Positions 1 to 8,956 of a stretch of DNA of 64,000 nucleotides are shown in pieces. The stretch covers positions 124,001 through 188,000 of the forward strand of contig NZ_JACIIX010000009.1 of assembly GCF_014205675.1 (NCBI RefSeq), given 5' to 3'. Numbering within the stretch: the stretch's first letter is position 1; each line of letters starts with the position of its first letter. The notes under the pieces were generated by a model. It saw only the letters and a list, made by a program, of their open reading frames with translations. It was not told the origin of the DNA and searched no databases. The translations under genes and the position numbers were made by a program. This stretch comes from Novispirillum itersonii. GTDB lineage: Bacteria > Pseudomonadota > Alphaproteobacteria > Rhodospirillales > Rhodospirillaceae.

Positions 1-357
1 GCTTTCCACCCCGGCGCACAGGAAGGCATCCCCGGCCCCGAGCTGGATCGCCCCGGCGGCCTGATGCACCGCCTGCATCGACGACCCGCAGAAGCGGTTG
101 ACGGTGACCGCCCCCATCGACAGCGGCAGACCGGCGACAAAACCGATGATCCGGGCAACGTTGAAGCCCTGTTCCCCTTCGGGGAAGGCATTGCCGACGA
201 TCAGGTCTTCCAGATCTTCCGCCTTCACCCCGGTGCGTTCCACCAGCGCCTTCACCACCTGTCCGGCCAGATCTTCCGGCCGCACCTTGGTCAGGCCGCC
301 CTTGTTGGCGAGGTGGAAGGGCGACCGGGCATAACCGGCGATAACCACGTTCTTCAT
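1..357 (-). CDS. Thiolase (acetyl-CoA acyltransferase), N-terminal part, cut by the window edge
   Basis: This is the first 119 codons of a thiolase; the reading frame stays open to base 1. Thiolases cleave 3-ketoacyl-CoA to acetyl-CoA and a shortened acyl-CoA, or run in reverse. The start MKNVVIAGYARSPF and the nucleophile motif VNRFCGSS (Cys90) are typical of the degradative branch. It lies 252 bases downstream of a MerR-family regulator on the same strand, and that regulator has a palindromic operator upstream. This suggests a fatty-acid or branched-chain acyl-CoA degradation operon continuing to the left. The His and second Cys of the active site are outside the window, so FadA cannot be told from other thiolases. 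Confidence 0.9.
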   Translation of the reverse strand, partial: MKNVVIAGYARSPFHLANKGGLTKVRPEDLAGQVVKALVERTGVKAEDLEDLIVGNAFPEGEQGFNVARIIGFVAGLPLSMGAVTVNRFCGSSMQAVHQAAGAIQLGAGDAFLCAGVES

Positions 358-609
358 ACCATCTCACTCCGTTTCCCGATGACGGGCCGCGCTGGCGGGT
401 CCCTGCGGACCCGGCGGCCGTTCCCCCTGCGGTGGTGTCCCGGTGGGTGTGTACCCGGCGGGGGGTGTTCCCTATGGTGACGTCCCCCGAAAAGGCCGGG
501 TGGCCCCCGGGGGTTGGTCGGTGGCAAACCTGCCCGCGCGTGGCGGGAAGGGGTCAGGGGCAGGAACAGGAAGCGCCGGAGTGGCGGGGAACGGGGTGGA
601 CCGGCGGGA

Positions 610-999
610 TTATTGTCCCGCCATTTTGTTCCGCAGGGCGTCTTCAACCAGCAGGTTGATTTCGCTCAGCTCCGACAGGGTCTGTTCCAGATCTTCCTGC
701 TGCTTGCGCAGGTCGGCCAGACGGGCCTGAACCTTGCCCTGCAACAGGGTCAGCTGTTCGGTCTGGGTGGTGTCGACCACGTACAGATCGAGGTATTCCT
801 TGATATCGGCCAGACTGAAGCCCAGCCGCTTGCCGCGCAGGATCAGCACCAGACGCGCCCGGTCCTTGTGGGTGTAGATACGCGTCGATCCGGCCCGCCG
901 CGGCTTTAACAGCCCTTTGGTCTCATAAAAGCGCACGGCCCGGGGGGTGGTCCCCAGTTCGTCCGCCAGTTCGGTCACTGTGTAGAATTGCTCGCTCAA
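610..999 (-). CDS. MerR-family transcriptional regulator
   Basis: A 129-residue regulator. The N-terminus carries the MerR winged helix-turn-helix (YTVTELADELGTTPRAVRFY, then KGLLKP, residues 6-34), and residues 80-120 form the dimerisation coiled coil. There is no C-terminal metal- or drug-binding domain and no cysteine cluster, which fits the short MerR proteins such as LiuR that control acyl-CoA degradation. The gene precedes a thiolase gene on the same strand. A perfect 14-bp palindrome lies 58 bases upstream of its start, and a near copy lies upstream of the fadL-like gene. It probably regulates itself and fatty-acid genes; the family is clear, the regulon is inferred. Confidence 0.88.
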   Translation of the reverse strand: MSEQFYTVTELADELGTTPRAVRFYETKGLLKPRRAGSTRIYTHKDRARLVLILRGKRLGFSLADIKEYLDLYVVDTTQTEQLTLLQGKVQARLADLRKQQEDLEQTLSELSEINLLVEDALRNKMAGQ

Positions 1000-1057
1000 G
1001 GGATGCTCCCGTGGATGGGGTGGCGACTCTCTGTCAGTGACCTAACCGTATAATGGG

Positions 1058-1071
1058 TGACGTATACGTCA
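1058..1071. promoter_or_regulatory. Perfect palindrome TGACGTATACGTCA, probable MerR operator
   Basis: The 14-bp sequence is its own reverse complement and lies 58-72 bases upstream of the MerR start codon. MerR proteins bind such dyads within the promoter spacer. A version with one change lies at 6964-6977 upstream of the FadL-type porin, and a weaker one at 7087-7100, which supports a shared operator. Confidence 0.6.
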
Positions 1072-1215
1072 TGGTCAAGTCCTAACATTCCTTTCCCTAG
1101 CACAAGTGCAGTGCAAAAAACGAGAGGAGAGATCCCTGCCGTAAGGGGAAGATGAGGCAGCATCGGCGGAACCCTGCTGTCGCAGCGGCAGATGGGGGAC
1201 GGAAGGATAGAAAAA

Positions 1216-1244
1216 GCCCCTGACGGCAGGGTACCGACAGGGGC
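1216..1244 (-). terminator. Rho-independent terminator downstream of the chemoreceptor gene
   Basis: GCCCCTG pairs with CAGGGGC (7-bp stem, 15-base loop). On the minus strand the stem is followed by five T residues (bases 1211-1215). It lies 130 bases past the stop codon of the chemoreceptor gene, with one copy of the structured repeat in between. Confidence 0.6.
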
Positions 1245-1264
1245 GGGCAAGGGGGGGAAGCAAC

Positions 1265-1361
1265 CGGAGGCCCGAAGGGCCGACTGGCGCGTTGAGCGCC
1301 CGCGCGACCATTCGCGCGTAAGGCAAGCGGGCGGACGCCCGCGCCCGCCGCCTGAGGGGCC
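1265..1361 (-). repeat. Structured intergenic repeat, copy A
   Basis: This 97-bp element begins 12 bases past the stop codon of the chemoreceptor gene when read on the minus strand. Read on the plus strand it contains four stems: GGCCC(gaa)GGGCC, GGCGC(gttga)GCGCC, CGCGCGA(ccat)TCGCGCG and GCGGGC(ggac)GCCCGC. The last is enclosed by GGC/GCC. Other copies keep the loops but change both arms of the stems. On the minus strand the first stem carries a TTCG loop. Confidence 0.85.
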
Positions 1362-1373
1362 CAACACTAAAAA

Positions 1374-3062
1374 TCAAGCCGTCCGCACGTCGTGCAGGAA
1401 AATGGTGACGATGGATTTCAGCTGTTCGGCCTCGCTGGACAGGGACTGGGCTGAGACCAGAACCTGCTGGGAGGCAGCCCCGGTGCTGGCGGCGGCTTCG
1501 GTGACATCGCCGATGCTCGACGAGATCAGGCCGGTCCCCTGCGAGGCCTGCGCCACGTTGTCGGCGATTTCGGCGGTGGCGACCGCCTGTTCCTCGACGG
1601 CCCCGGCGATGGCGGTGGAGATATGGCTGATGTCGTCAATGCGCCGCACGATCTGGCGGATGGCATCCACCACCAGCTGGGTCTGGGTCTGCACATCGGT
1701 GATCTGGGTGGCGATCTGGTCGGTGGCCTTGGCGGTCTGGCTGGCGAGGTTTTTCACCTCGTTGGCGACGACGGCAAAGCCCTTTCCGGCGTCTCCTGCC
1801 CGTGCGGCCTCAATGGTGGCGTTCAGGGCCAGCAGGTTGGTCTGGCTGGCGATATCGTTGATCAGGCTGATCACGTCGCCGATGCGGGCGGCGGTGGCGG
1901 CCAGACCGCGCACGGTCTCATCGGCCTTGGCGGCATCGGCGCTGGCGCTGGCGGCGACGCTGCTGGCATCTTCCGCCTGACGGCCAATTTCGCGGATGGA
2001 GGCCGACAGCTCTTCGGCCGCGCTGGCGACGGTCTGCACCGCGCCGGACGCCTGGGCGGTGGCGGAGGCAACCGTGGTGGCCTGACGGGTGGTCTGCTCG
2101 GCGCCTGCCGCCATCGAGGTGGCGGTGGCTTCCAGCTCCGTGCTGGCCCCGGCGACGGTTTCCAGCACGCTGCTGACGGAACGGTCAAAGTCTGCGGTCA
2201 GGGCGGAGATGGCGACGGCGCGCTGCTCCCGCTGTTCCTGATCTTTCCGGATCTGCTCTTCCACCCGTTGGCGCTCGACGGCGTTTTCCTTGAACACTTC
2301 GACGCTGCGGGCCATCAGGCCGACTTCGTCGCCGCGGTCGCGGTCCGGCACCTCGGCGGTCAGGTCATTTTCCGACAGGCGTTTCATCACCCCGGCCAGC
2401 GCGGTCAGGGGGCGGACGATCTTAGTGGTTGACATCCACAGGCCGAGGGCGGCGGTCAGCAGGGTACCCCCCAGAACGACGGCGATCGACAGCAGGGTGG
2501 TGACGTTACTGTCAGTCTTCAGGATGGCAACCTGCTCGGCGCAGGTGTCGTACAGATGGTCTGTCAGGCTTTTCTGGGCCTCGTAAGCTTTCAGAATACC
2601 GAGTTCGCAGTAATTCTTCAGGGCAATCCCGGCGCGGTAAGCCTGATCGGCTCCGCTGCTTTGTGCCGCCTGCCGGATCAGGGGATTACAGGTTTTGAAA
2701 GCGGAATCGGCAAGGGTCCCGGCCTCATCAATACGGGCCTTCAGGGAAGGGACTTCCTGCCGCAGTTCTTCCAGGGCGTTGCGATAATCCTGCTGGGCCC
2801 GGTCAGAGACATCCAGCTTCCAGTCGTTACCGGATTCATCGGTTTCAAGGGCAAGGCTGTAGGCGGTACCGATCATCACCCGCAGCATCCGTTCAGCCCG
2901 GGCGCTGATGATCGCGGCCTTTGCTTCCTGCGAGATCAGGGCGCTGTAGCCGGTGCTGATGGAACGCATCATGGAGCCGGCATAAACCGACCCAAGGATA
3001 CTGATGATGCCGAGGGACGACAGGATCAGGAGAATTTTGAGACGGATACTGATGTTGTTCAT
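1374..3062 (-). CDS. Methyl-accepting chemotaxis protein (4-helix-bundle type)
   Basis: A 562-residue transmembrane chemoreceptor. A first membrane segment (about 8-28) is followed by a periplasmic helical domain of about 155 residues, a second membrane segment (about 187-210), a HAMP domain and a cytoplasmic signalling domain. The receptor tip reads [20 protein letters not shown], the conserved CheA/CheW contact region. The sensory part resembles the four-helix-bundle class and its ligand cannot be read from the sequence. There is no C-terminal CheR-tethering pentapeptide. The gene is monocistronic, with AT-rich sequence upstream and a repeat plus terminator downstream. It is not closely related to the paired receptors at 16.7 and 19.7 kb. 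Confidence 0.93.
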   Translation of the reverse strand: MNNISIRLKILLILSSLGIISILGSVYAGSMMRSISTGYSALISQEAKAAIISARAERMLRVMIGTAYSLALETDESGNDWKLDVSDRAQQDYRNALEELRQEVPSLKARIDEAGTLADSAFKTCNPLIRQAAQSSGADQAYRAGIALKNYCELGILKAYEAQKSLTDHLYDTCAEQVAILKTDSNVTTLLSIAVVLGGTLLTAALGLWMSTTKIVRPLTALAGVMKRLSENDLTAEVPDRDRGDEVGLMARSVEVFKENAVERQRVEEQIRKDQEQREQRAVAISALTADFDRSVSSVLETVAGASTELEATATSMAAGAEQTTRQATTVASATAQASGAVQTVASAAEELSASIREIGRQAEDASSVAASASADAAKADETVRGLAATAARIGDVISLINDIASQTNLLALNATIEAARAGDAGKGFAVVANEVKNLASQTAKATDQIATQITDVQTQTQLVVDAIRQIVRRIDDISHISTAIAGAVEEQAVATAEIADNVAQASQGTGLISSSIGDVTEAAASTGAASQQVLVSAQSLSSEAEQLKSIVTIFLHDVRTA

Positions 3063-3344
3063 GGGGGGTGGGGCTCTGTAAAACAGGGGGCGGGGGGAGG
3101 GGTTTCTTTTTGGCGTTCTATAGGATGGGTCTGTATATCATTTTGTTGTTATATTTTATGTGGATACTGCACATTGAATTTTGTTTATCAATAATCATTC
3201 GCCATTTATTTCATAATTGCCCCGCATAAATCATTTTTATGGATGACTATTGTGGAATATCTTCGGTCGGAATGAGGTTCTGTCAGGAGTAAAATGATAA
3301 ATTAAAAGTCTTAGATAGAAAGTTTAGTGTAATCGGCACAATAA
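3063..3344. other. AT-rich intergenic stretch, promoter region of the chemoreceptor
   Basis: No credible gene is present. Roughly 3100-3340 is much more AT-rich than the flanks, with runs such as TTATATTTTATG and AAAATGATAAATTAAAAG. It probably holds the promoter of the minus-strand chemoreceptor gene. A possible 81-residue frame at 3283-3528 overlaps two terminator hairpins and is not credible. Confidence 0.5.
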
Positions 3345-3365
3345 AGCCCGGCGTGGAGCCGGGCT
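3345..3365 (-). terminator. Hairpin followed by T-rich tract (minus strand)
   Basis: AGCCCGGC pairs with GCCGGGCT (8-bp stem, 5-base loop). Read on the minus strand it continues into TTTATT. It lies downstream of the acyl-CoA ligase terminator at 3517-3540 and may be a second, backup terminator. Confidence 0.45.
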
Positions 3366-3516
3366 GTCTGTTGTTGCGAATGAGGCGATATGGCGGAGGG
3401 GGAGGCTGATCGAGAAAGCTCCGGTCCGTTACAGAAAAAGCATCTGTATTGAAAGGGTTATGGTGTTTCCGCCCGCCAAACCTTGTGCCCCCTTCGCAGA
3501 GGATGGATTCAGAAAA

Positions 3517-3540
3517 AAAGCCCTGCAATCGCAGGGCTTT
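3517..3540 (-). terminator. Terminator of the acyl-CoA ligase gene
   Basis: GCCCTGC pairs with GCAGGGC around a 4-base loop. On the minus strand the stem is followed by seven T residues, and on the plus strand by three. It starts 12 bases past the ligase stop codon. Confidence 0.8.
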
Positions 3541-3551
3541 CCGGGTTTATC

Positions 3552-5282
3552 TCACAGCGGGGCGTTGGCTTTTTCCGCCTCCAGCCGTCGTTTTTCTTCT
3601 TCAACCAGTTCTTTCTTCGACAGCTTACCAACCATGGTCTTGGGCAGTTCGTCCCTGATCTCAATCGCTTTTGGCATTTCGATGCGTGAAATTTTATCCC
3701 CAAGAAACGCCTTCAGATCGTCGGGGCTGACCTCTCCGGCGGCGGATTTCAGGCGCACAAAGCACTTCGGCGCCTGCCCGCGGTACTGATCGGGGATGCC
3801 GATGCACACCACCTCGGCAACATCCGGGTGCAGGTACAGGGCTTCCTCGATCACCCGGGGGTAGACGTTATAGCCCCCGGCGATGATCACATCCTTGATC
3901 CGGTCGACCAGAAAGATGAAGCCGTCGGGATCGACGTAACCGACATCGCCGGTGTGCAGGCGGCCGTCGCGGATGGTCTGGGCGGTGTCCTCGGGGCGGT
4001 TCCAGTAGCCTTTCATCACCTGCGGCCCGCTGATGCAGACCTCGCCCTTTTCGCCGGGCTCAACCTCGCGGTCGGGGTGGTCGAGGGAGTGGATGGTGAT
4101 GGTGGTGCCGGGGAAGGGCACGCCGATCGCCCCGTCCTTGTTGGGGCCGTCAATCGGGTTGCAGGTCGCCAGCGGGCTGCTTTCCGACAGGCCATAGCCT
4201 TCCACCAGACGGCAGCCGGTCAGGCTTTCAAATCGGTGTTTGACTTCCACCGGCAGCGGGGCCCCGCCGGAAATGCAGAAGCGGAAGGCCGACAGGTCGT
4301 ACTTTTCGCGGTCCTTGGCATTGAGGATGGCGGTGAAAATGGTCGGTACCGCCGCCATCAGGGTCGGGCGGTACTTGTGGATCGCCTTCAGGAACTGCTC
4401 CAGCTCGAACCGGGGCAGCAAAATCAGCTCCGCCCCGGCGGCGGTGCCGAAATTGAGGATCGCCGTCATCGCGAAGACGTGGAAGAACGGGATGACCGCC
4501 ATCACCTTTTCTTCCCCGGCCTTGACCCCGGGGAACCAGCGGCGGGCCTGATCGGTGTTGGCCGACAGGTTGGCGTGGGTCAGCATCGCCCCTTTCGGCA
4601 CACCGGTGGTGCCGCCGGTGTATTGCAGCACGGCGACATCATTCAGCGGGTCAATCTCCGGCACGGTGAATTTACCGTCGTTGTCCACCAGCTGGGTGAA
4701 GGAGGCGTGTTGCAGATCGTTGGGGATCTCCGCCAGTTCCGAGCGCTTGAACACCCGGAACAGCACCCCCAGCACGGTCGGCATCACGTCACGCATCGGG
4801 CAGATCACCACCCGTTCCAGCGGCGTCGACGGATCATTCATCACCGCCTGCACCTTGGGGTAAATCTGCTTCAGGTCCAGCGTTACCATGATGCGGGTGC
4901 CGGAATCGCGCACCTGATGGGCGATTTCCCGTTCCACATACAGCGGGTTGAAGTTCACCACCGTGCCGCCCGCCTTCAGGATGCCGAAATAGGCGATCGG
5001 GTAATAGGGGCAGTTGGGCAGGCACAGGCCGACGCTGACACCTTTGCGCACGCCCATCTTCTGGAAGCCTTTGGCGGCGCGGTTGATCAGGTCGGCGGTT
5101 TCGGCATAGGTCCAGACCCGGCCGAGAAAGTTAAGGTAGGGGCGGGGGCCATGGCGGGCGACGGACCGGTCCAGCGCCGCAAAGGCGGGCTCCGGCGTGA
5201 TCGGGCTGTCCCAGTCGACCTGCGGGGCGTTGTGCCGGTGGTCCGGCCGGGCCGCGGGCGTTGCCGTGATGGAAGAGGTCAT
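3552..5282 (-). CDS. fadD: Long-chain fatty-acid-CoA ligase (FadD-like AMP-forming synthetase)
   Basis: A 576-residue ANL-superfamily enzyme that activates a fatty acid to acyl-CoA with ATP through an acyl-adenylate. The ATP/AMP motif YTGGTTGVPKGA is at 221-232, the adenine motif EGYGLSESSP at 361-370 and TGDVGYVDPDG near 445. The catalytic C-terminal lysine lies in VGKLSKKEL (about Lys553). The chosen start (MTSSIT) aligns with the family; the frame is open 27 codons further upstream but that part has no family similarity. It lies beside a FadL-type porin gene in the same direction, so uptake and activation of fatty acids are probably linked. A strong terminator follows. Exact chain-length preference cannot be read. 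Confidence 0.9.
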   Translation of the reverse strand: MTSSITATPAARPDHRHNAPQVDWDSPITPEPAFAALDRSVARHGPRPYLNFLGRVWTYAETADLINRAAKGFQKMGVRKGVSVGLCLPNCPYYPIAYFGILKAGGTVVNFNPLYVEREIAHQVRDSGTRIMVTLDLKQIYPKVQAVMNDPSTPLERVVICPMRDVMPTVLGVLFRVFKRSELAEIPNDLQHASFTQLVDNDGKFTVPEIDPLNDVAVLQYTGGTTGVPKGAMLTHANLSANTDQARRWFPGVKAGEEKVMAVIPFFHVFAMTAILNFGTAAGAELILLPRFELEQFLKAIHKYRPTLMAAVPTIFTAILNAKDREKYDLSAFRFCISGGAPLPVEVKHRFESLTGCRLVEGYGLSESSPLATCNPIDGPNKDGAIGVPFPGTTITIHSLDHPDREVEPGEKGEVCISGPQVMKGYWNRPEDTAQTIRDGRLHTGDVGYVDPDGFIFLVDRIKDVIIAGGYNVYPRVIEEALYLHPDVAEVVCIGIPDQYRGQAPKCFVRLKSAAGEVSPDDLKAFLGDKISRIEMPKAIEIRDELPKTMVGKLSKKELVEEEKRRLEAEKANAPL

Positions 5283-5473
5283 CGCAACACCTGTCTGCTG
5301 ACAAGAAAATCGGGGAAGGGTGCTGCCGGGCGGGCCATCGGGCCCATCCACCGACAATACCACGGATCACCACCGCCGATCTGCGGAAACCGTGCCGGAA
5401 AGGCCTGCGGACCGGATCGTTACGGTGGATTGGAAGAGTGCTAAAGTCTGCTTGAGGGTCTGGGGTAAGAAAA

Positions 5474-5516
5474 GGCCGGTCCCGCCCCGCCGTACCGGCG
5501 GAACGCGGGACCGGCC
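5474..5516 (-). terminator. Long hairpin terminator of the FadL-type gene
   Basis: GGCCGGTCCCGC pairs with GCGGGACCGGCC, enclosing a second stem CCGCCG/CGGCGG with a TAC loop. On the minus strand it runs into TTTTCTT. It begins 7 bases past the porin stop codon. Confidence 0.8.
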
Positions 5517-5522
5517 GCAGCC

Positions 5523-6845
5523 TCAGAACTTGGCGGTCAGGCCCAGCGTGAAGATATCAATCGCACTGTCGTAGGTACCGCGCAGATTGTCGGTACTGGC
5601 GTTCAGGGCGAAGCGGGTGGAGTCATTGATGGTGGCATCCGCCACCCAGATGTGGGTGTAGGCGGCGTTCAGGCGCACGCCTTCCAGCAGAGTATACCCG
5701 AGACCGGCGGACAGCCAGGTACGGTCCGCATCCGGGATGCGGGCGGTGCGGTAGGTGTCGGAGACCGGGGTCTGGTCGTAGGCGATACCGAAGTTCAGGT
5801 CGAGGTCCTTGGTCGCCTGATAGCGGGTGCCGAGGGCCAGGAACCAGGTGTCGCTCCAGTTTTCTTCCTTGACCGAGTCCGCCCCGCCATCAGCCCGCTT
5901 GACGCGCAGTTCATCAAACACCGACCAGTTGGTCCAGGCGGCATCGGCCATCACCGACCACTGGGGGGTGATGTCCTGATGAATGCCGATGCTGATCACG
6001 TCCGGGGTGGTCAGGTCGGCGGTGGCGGCGGTGTTGCGGAAGGCGGCGGCAACGGCGGCGTTGGCGTAGGTGGGGACGTTGCTCTGGGTGATTTCCCCGT
6101 CAAGGGTATGATCCACCCGCGACTTGTAGGACACCCCGATGCGGGTGGTGTCGGTCGGCTGAATGGTCAGGCCGGCGGTGAAGCCCATGCCCCAGTCATC
6201 ACCTTCCAGCTTGGTCACCCCATCCTGCGACCCCGGCGAGGCCCCCGGCATGCCGAGGGCGGCCATGATGCGGCCATGGTCAACGGCGTTGGTCAGTTCG
6301 GCTTCGGCACGCTGGAAGTTCAGCCCGGCCCCGACCGAGATCAGGTTGCTGAGGCGGTAGGCCACCGACGGCTGGATGTTCAGGGTTTTCAGCTCGGACT
6401 TCAGGGCGTGGTAGCGGCCCTGCCAGCCGTTGTCATATTCGGTGGTCAGGCCGTAGGGGGCATTGATGCCGATGCCCAGCTTCAGGTTTTCGTTGACCGA
6501 ATACATGCCGTACAGCGACGGCACCAGCGCCCCCCCACCGGCATCACCGCCGCTGCTGCCGGTGGCGGCACCGCCGCCGTAGGTGGTCGACCCGCCGTTC
6601 TTGAACTTGGCGGAGGGAACAATGTAGTTGTTGTTCACCTCAAACCCGTTGCCGGAGAGATTGGTCATCCCGGCGGGGTTGAAGAAGATGGTCGACAGGT
6701 CTTCGGCAGAGGCGGTGGCCCCGGCGGTGGCGCGGCCCTGTCCGGCGGCGGCCTGTTCCTTCAGCTGAAAGCCCGAGGCAAAAGCCTGCCCGGAGACCAG
6801 CGCCAGCGCAGAGACGGCTGTGGCGCCCATAAGAAAACGACGCAT
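5523..6845 (-). CDS. fadL: FadL-family outer-membrane fatty-acid transporter
   Basis: A 440-residue outer-membrane beta-barrel of the FadL/TodX family, which imports long-chain fatty acids or aromatic hydrocarbons. The start at 6845 (MRRFLMGATAVSAL) follows a strong GGGAGG ribosome site and gives a signal peptide cut near Gly/Ala-Phe-Ala-Ser. A longer frame upstream is less likely. After the signal, GFQLKEQAAAGQGRATAGAT and IFFNPAGMT are the N-terminal hatch signature of the family. The protein ends in aromatic Phe, as outer-membrane barrels do. Its promoter region carries a MerR-type palindrome 119-132 bases upstream. It faces the DAHP synthase gene divergently and is followed by a strong terminator. 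Confidence 0.92.
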   Translation of the reverse strand: MRRFLMGATAVSALALVSGQAFASGFQLKEQAAAGQGRATAGATASAEDLSTIFFNPAGMTNLSGNGFEVNNNYIVPSAKFKNGGSTTYGGGAATGSSGGDAGGGALVPSLYGMYSVNENLKLGIGINAPYGLTTEYDNGWQGRYHALKSELKTLNIQPSVAYRLSNLISVGAGLNFQRAEAELTNAVDHGRIMAALGMPGASPGSQDGVTKLEGDDWGMGFTAGLTIQPTDTTRIGVSYKSRVDHTLDGEITQSNVPTYANAAVAAAFRNTAATADLTTPDVISIGIHQDITPQWSVMADAAWTNWSVFDELRVKRADGGADSVKEENWSDTWFLALGTRYQATKDLDLNFGIAYDQTPVSDTYRTARIPDADRTWLSAGLGYTLLEGVRLNAAYTHIWVADATINDSTRFALNASTDNLRGTYDSAIDIFTLGLTAKF

Positions 6846-6963
6846 ACGGAAAACCTCCCAAGAAATTCGTTTTTGCTTCGTTGGAGCGGCAGCCTTTGTT
6901 TTGGTTATGGCAGCCATTGCCTCTACGGTATTCACGGATTGGGTCACGTCAAGGTTTTTTAGA

Positions 6964-6977
6964 TGACGTATGCGTCA
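6964..6977. promoter_or_regulatory. Near-palindrome TGACGTATGCGTCA upstream of fadL
   Basis: It differs by one base from the perfect palindrome upstream of the MerR gene (1058-1071). It lies 119-132 bases upstream of the preferred fadL start. A further GACGT half-site (rc of ACGTC at 6946-6950) lies between it and the gene. Control of fadL by the MerR protein is inferred. Confidence 0.5.
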
Positions 6978-7086
6978 TGCTGAGTCTGTGTTGCATCTGC
7001 GAGAAATGTTCGCATTTGCGGTTTATTGATATTTTTCAAAGAAATAAACTGTGCTTACGACCAACCTGCGGTATTGGGAGTCTCGT

Positions 7087-7100
7087 TGACCTATACGTCA
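7087..7100. promoter_or_regulatory. Weaker copy of the same dyad, TGACCTATACGTCA
   Basis: Two bases break the symmetry, but the right arm and centre match the MerR-gene operator. It lies in the divergent fadL/DAHP synthase interval, so it could serve either direction. It could also be chance. Confidence 0.3.
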
Positions 7101-7210
7101 GTATGGGGTCGGTGCATGCGCTTTCATGGCGGTGAAACTCTGCTGTCATATTTCCTGTGTCATCAGGATGACCTATGCGGAATCAACATAATCTGTCCTG
7201 TGGGGTAATA

Positions 7211-7263
7211 TTCTTTCGTGCGGCAGAACGAATGAACCCGCGCCGAAAGAATGCGGCTTTTTT
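7211..7263 (+). promoter_or_regulatory. Possible attenuator-like leader before the DAHP synthase gene
   Basis: TTCTTTCG (7211-7218) can pair with CGAAAGAA (7244-7251). Alternatively GCCG (7242-7245) pairs with CGGC (7254-7257) to form a short stem followed by seven T residues. The two structures exclude each other, as in antiterminator/terminator switches. A short open frame lies upstream but is not strikingly rich in aromatic residues. The terminator stem is weak, so this is only a suggestion. Confidence 0.25.
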
Positions 7264-7386
7264 TATCGCACCCGCCCCGGCGTGTTGCAACGCGGCGCGG
7301 TGCGGCGTATAGCTGATTCCCCGCCAGACGGCGGACAGTCTTGGATCAGAAAACAGTATCTGTTCGGATAACAAAGGAAGACAGCC

Positions 7387-8787
7387 ATGACCGGCACCTG
7401 GACCCCTGAAAGCTGGAGAAGCATCGTCGATGCCGCCATTCGGGATGGGAAGACCTTTGAGTCCTTTCAGATGCCGACCTATCCGGATGCTGCGGCCCTG
7501 ACCCATACCGAAGAAACCCTGAAGGTGATGCCGCCGCTGGTGTTCGCCGGGGAAGCGCGCAACCTGAAGAAGCACCTCGCCGAAGTGGCCGAAGGCCGGG
7601 CCTTCCTGCTTCAGGGCGGCGACTGTGCCGAAAGCTTCGCCGAATTCCGCGCCGACAACATCCGCGACACCTTCCGCGTGCTGTTGCAGATGGCGGTGGT
7701 GCTGACCTTCGGCGCCGCCTGCCCGGTGGTCAAGGTCGGCCGCATGGCCGGTCAGTTCGCCAAGCCGCGCTCCGCCCCGACCGAAACCTTTGATGGCGTC
7801 GAACTGCCGAGCTACCGCGGTGACATGATCAACGGCCCGGATTTCACCCCGGCTGACCGCATCCCCGATCCGCAGCGCATGCTGCGCGTTTACAATCAGG
7901 CGGCGGCGACGCTGAACCTGCTGCGCGCCTTTGCCGAGGGCGGTTACGCCGATCTGCACAAGGTGCACCAGTGGACTCTGGGCTTCGTCAGCGCCGAGCA
8001 GTCAACCCGCTATCAGGAAATGGCCGACCGCATTCAGGAAACCCTCGGTTTCATGGAAGCCTGTGGTCTGACCGGTGACCGGGTGCCGCAGATCCGCAAG
8101 ACCGACTTCTACACCTCGCACGAGGCGCTGCTGCTGCCCTACGAGCAGGCGATGACCCGTGTCGACTCCACCACCGGGGATTGGTACTGCTGTTCCGCCC
8201 ACCTGCTGTGGATCGGCGAGCGCACCCGCGACCTGACCGGCCCGCATGTGGAATTCCTGCGCGGTGTCGGCAACCCGGTCGGGGTCAAGGTCGGCCCGTC
8301 AACCACCCCGGAAACCCTGCTGCGCCTCTGTGACGCCCTGAACCCGCAGAACGAGGCGGGCCGCCTGACCCTGATCACCCGCATGGGCGCCGGTCCGTTG
8401 CAGGAGAAGCTGCCGGCGCTGATCCGCGCCGTGCAGGCGGAAGGCCGCAAGGTGGTGTGGTCGTGCGACCCGATGCACGCCAACACCATCAAGGTGGCCA
8501 ACGGCTACAAGACCCGGTCCTTCGACAGCATTCTGGCGGAACTGAAGGCCTTCTTCGCCGTCCACCGCGCCGAAGGCAGCCATGCCGGCGGCCTGCACTT
8601 TGAACTGACCGGCCGCGATGTCACCGAATGCATCGGCGGCTCGCAGGAAATCACCGAAGCCCGTCTGGGCGACGCCTACCACACCTTCTGCGATCCGCGC
8701 CTGAACGCGGCGCAGTCGCTGGAACTGGCGTTCCTGGTGGCCGAGGCCCTGAAGGAAGAACGGACCCGCGTCGCCGCTCTGGCGTAA
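7387..8787 (+). CDS. Type II 3-deoxy-7-phosphoheptulonate (DAHP) synthase
   Basis: A 466-residue class II DAHP synthase. It condenses phosphoenolpyruvate with erythrose 4-phosphate in the first step of the shikimate pathway. The metal ligand Cys80 lies in [11 protein letters not shown]. Later ligands are visible in CDPMHANT (His), [12 protein letters not shown] (Glu) and TFCDPRLN (Asp). KPRSAPTE and GDMINGP are typical phosphoenolpyruvate-site elements. The start follows AAAGGAAG at the expected distance. It is monocistronic, with a strong terminator, and has a long leader that may have regulatory folding. Plant-like class II enzymes are common in alphaproteobacteria. Confidence 0.95.
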   Translation: MTGTWTPESWRSIVDAAIRDGKTFESFQMPTYPDAAALTHTEETLKVMPPLVFAGEARNLKKHLAEVAEGRAFLLQGGDCAESFAEFRADNIRDTFRVLLQMAVVLTFGAACPVVKVGRMAGQFAKPRSAPTETFDGVELPSYRGDMINGPDFTPADRIPDPQRMLRVYNQAAATLNLLRAFAEGGYADLHKVHQWTLGFVSAEQSTRYQEMADRIQETLGFMEACGLTGDRVPQIRKTDFYTSHEALLLPYEQAMTRVDSTTGDWYCCSAHLLWIGERTRDLTGPHVEFLRGVGNPVGVKVGPSTTPETLLRLCDALNPQNEAGRLTLITRMGAGPLQEKLPALIRAVQAEGRKVVWSCDPMHANTIKVANGYKTRSFDSILAELKAFFAVHRAEGSHAGGLHFELTGRDVTECIGGSQEITEARLGDAYHTFCDPRLNAAQSLELAFLVAEALKEERTRVAALA

Positions 8788-8814
8788 CGGATCCGCCCCT
8801 GTTTTCCTGAAAAA

Positions 8815-8839
8815 GGCCCCGCTCCGGCGGGGCCTTTTT
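8815..8839 (+). terminator. Terminator of the DAHP synthase gene
   Basis: GGCCCCGC pairs with GCGGGGCC around a TCCG loop and is followed by five T residues. The left flank is A-rich, so it could also work in reverse. Confidence 0.85.
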
Positions 8840-8956
8840 GCGTCAACGGGCAGGAACCGGGACGGGGAACAACCGGGGCGGGGAGCAACCGGGGAGGGGG
8901 CTGGCCCTTACACCTTCACCATCGGCCCGTGTTCCGCCTTTCTTCCGCCGTTCCGG

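Noticed and set aside
996-1377. Two minus-strand frames downstream of the first chemoreceptor gene
   Set aside because: They run through repeat copy A, a terminator and the MerR promoter.
6846-6947. 34-residue N-terminal extension of the FadL-type porin
   Set aside because: It would bury the signal peptide; the ATG at 6845 has a strong ribosome site and starts directly with the signal peptide.
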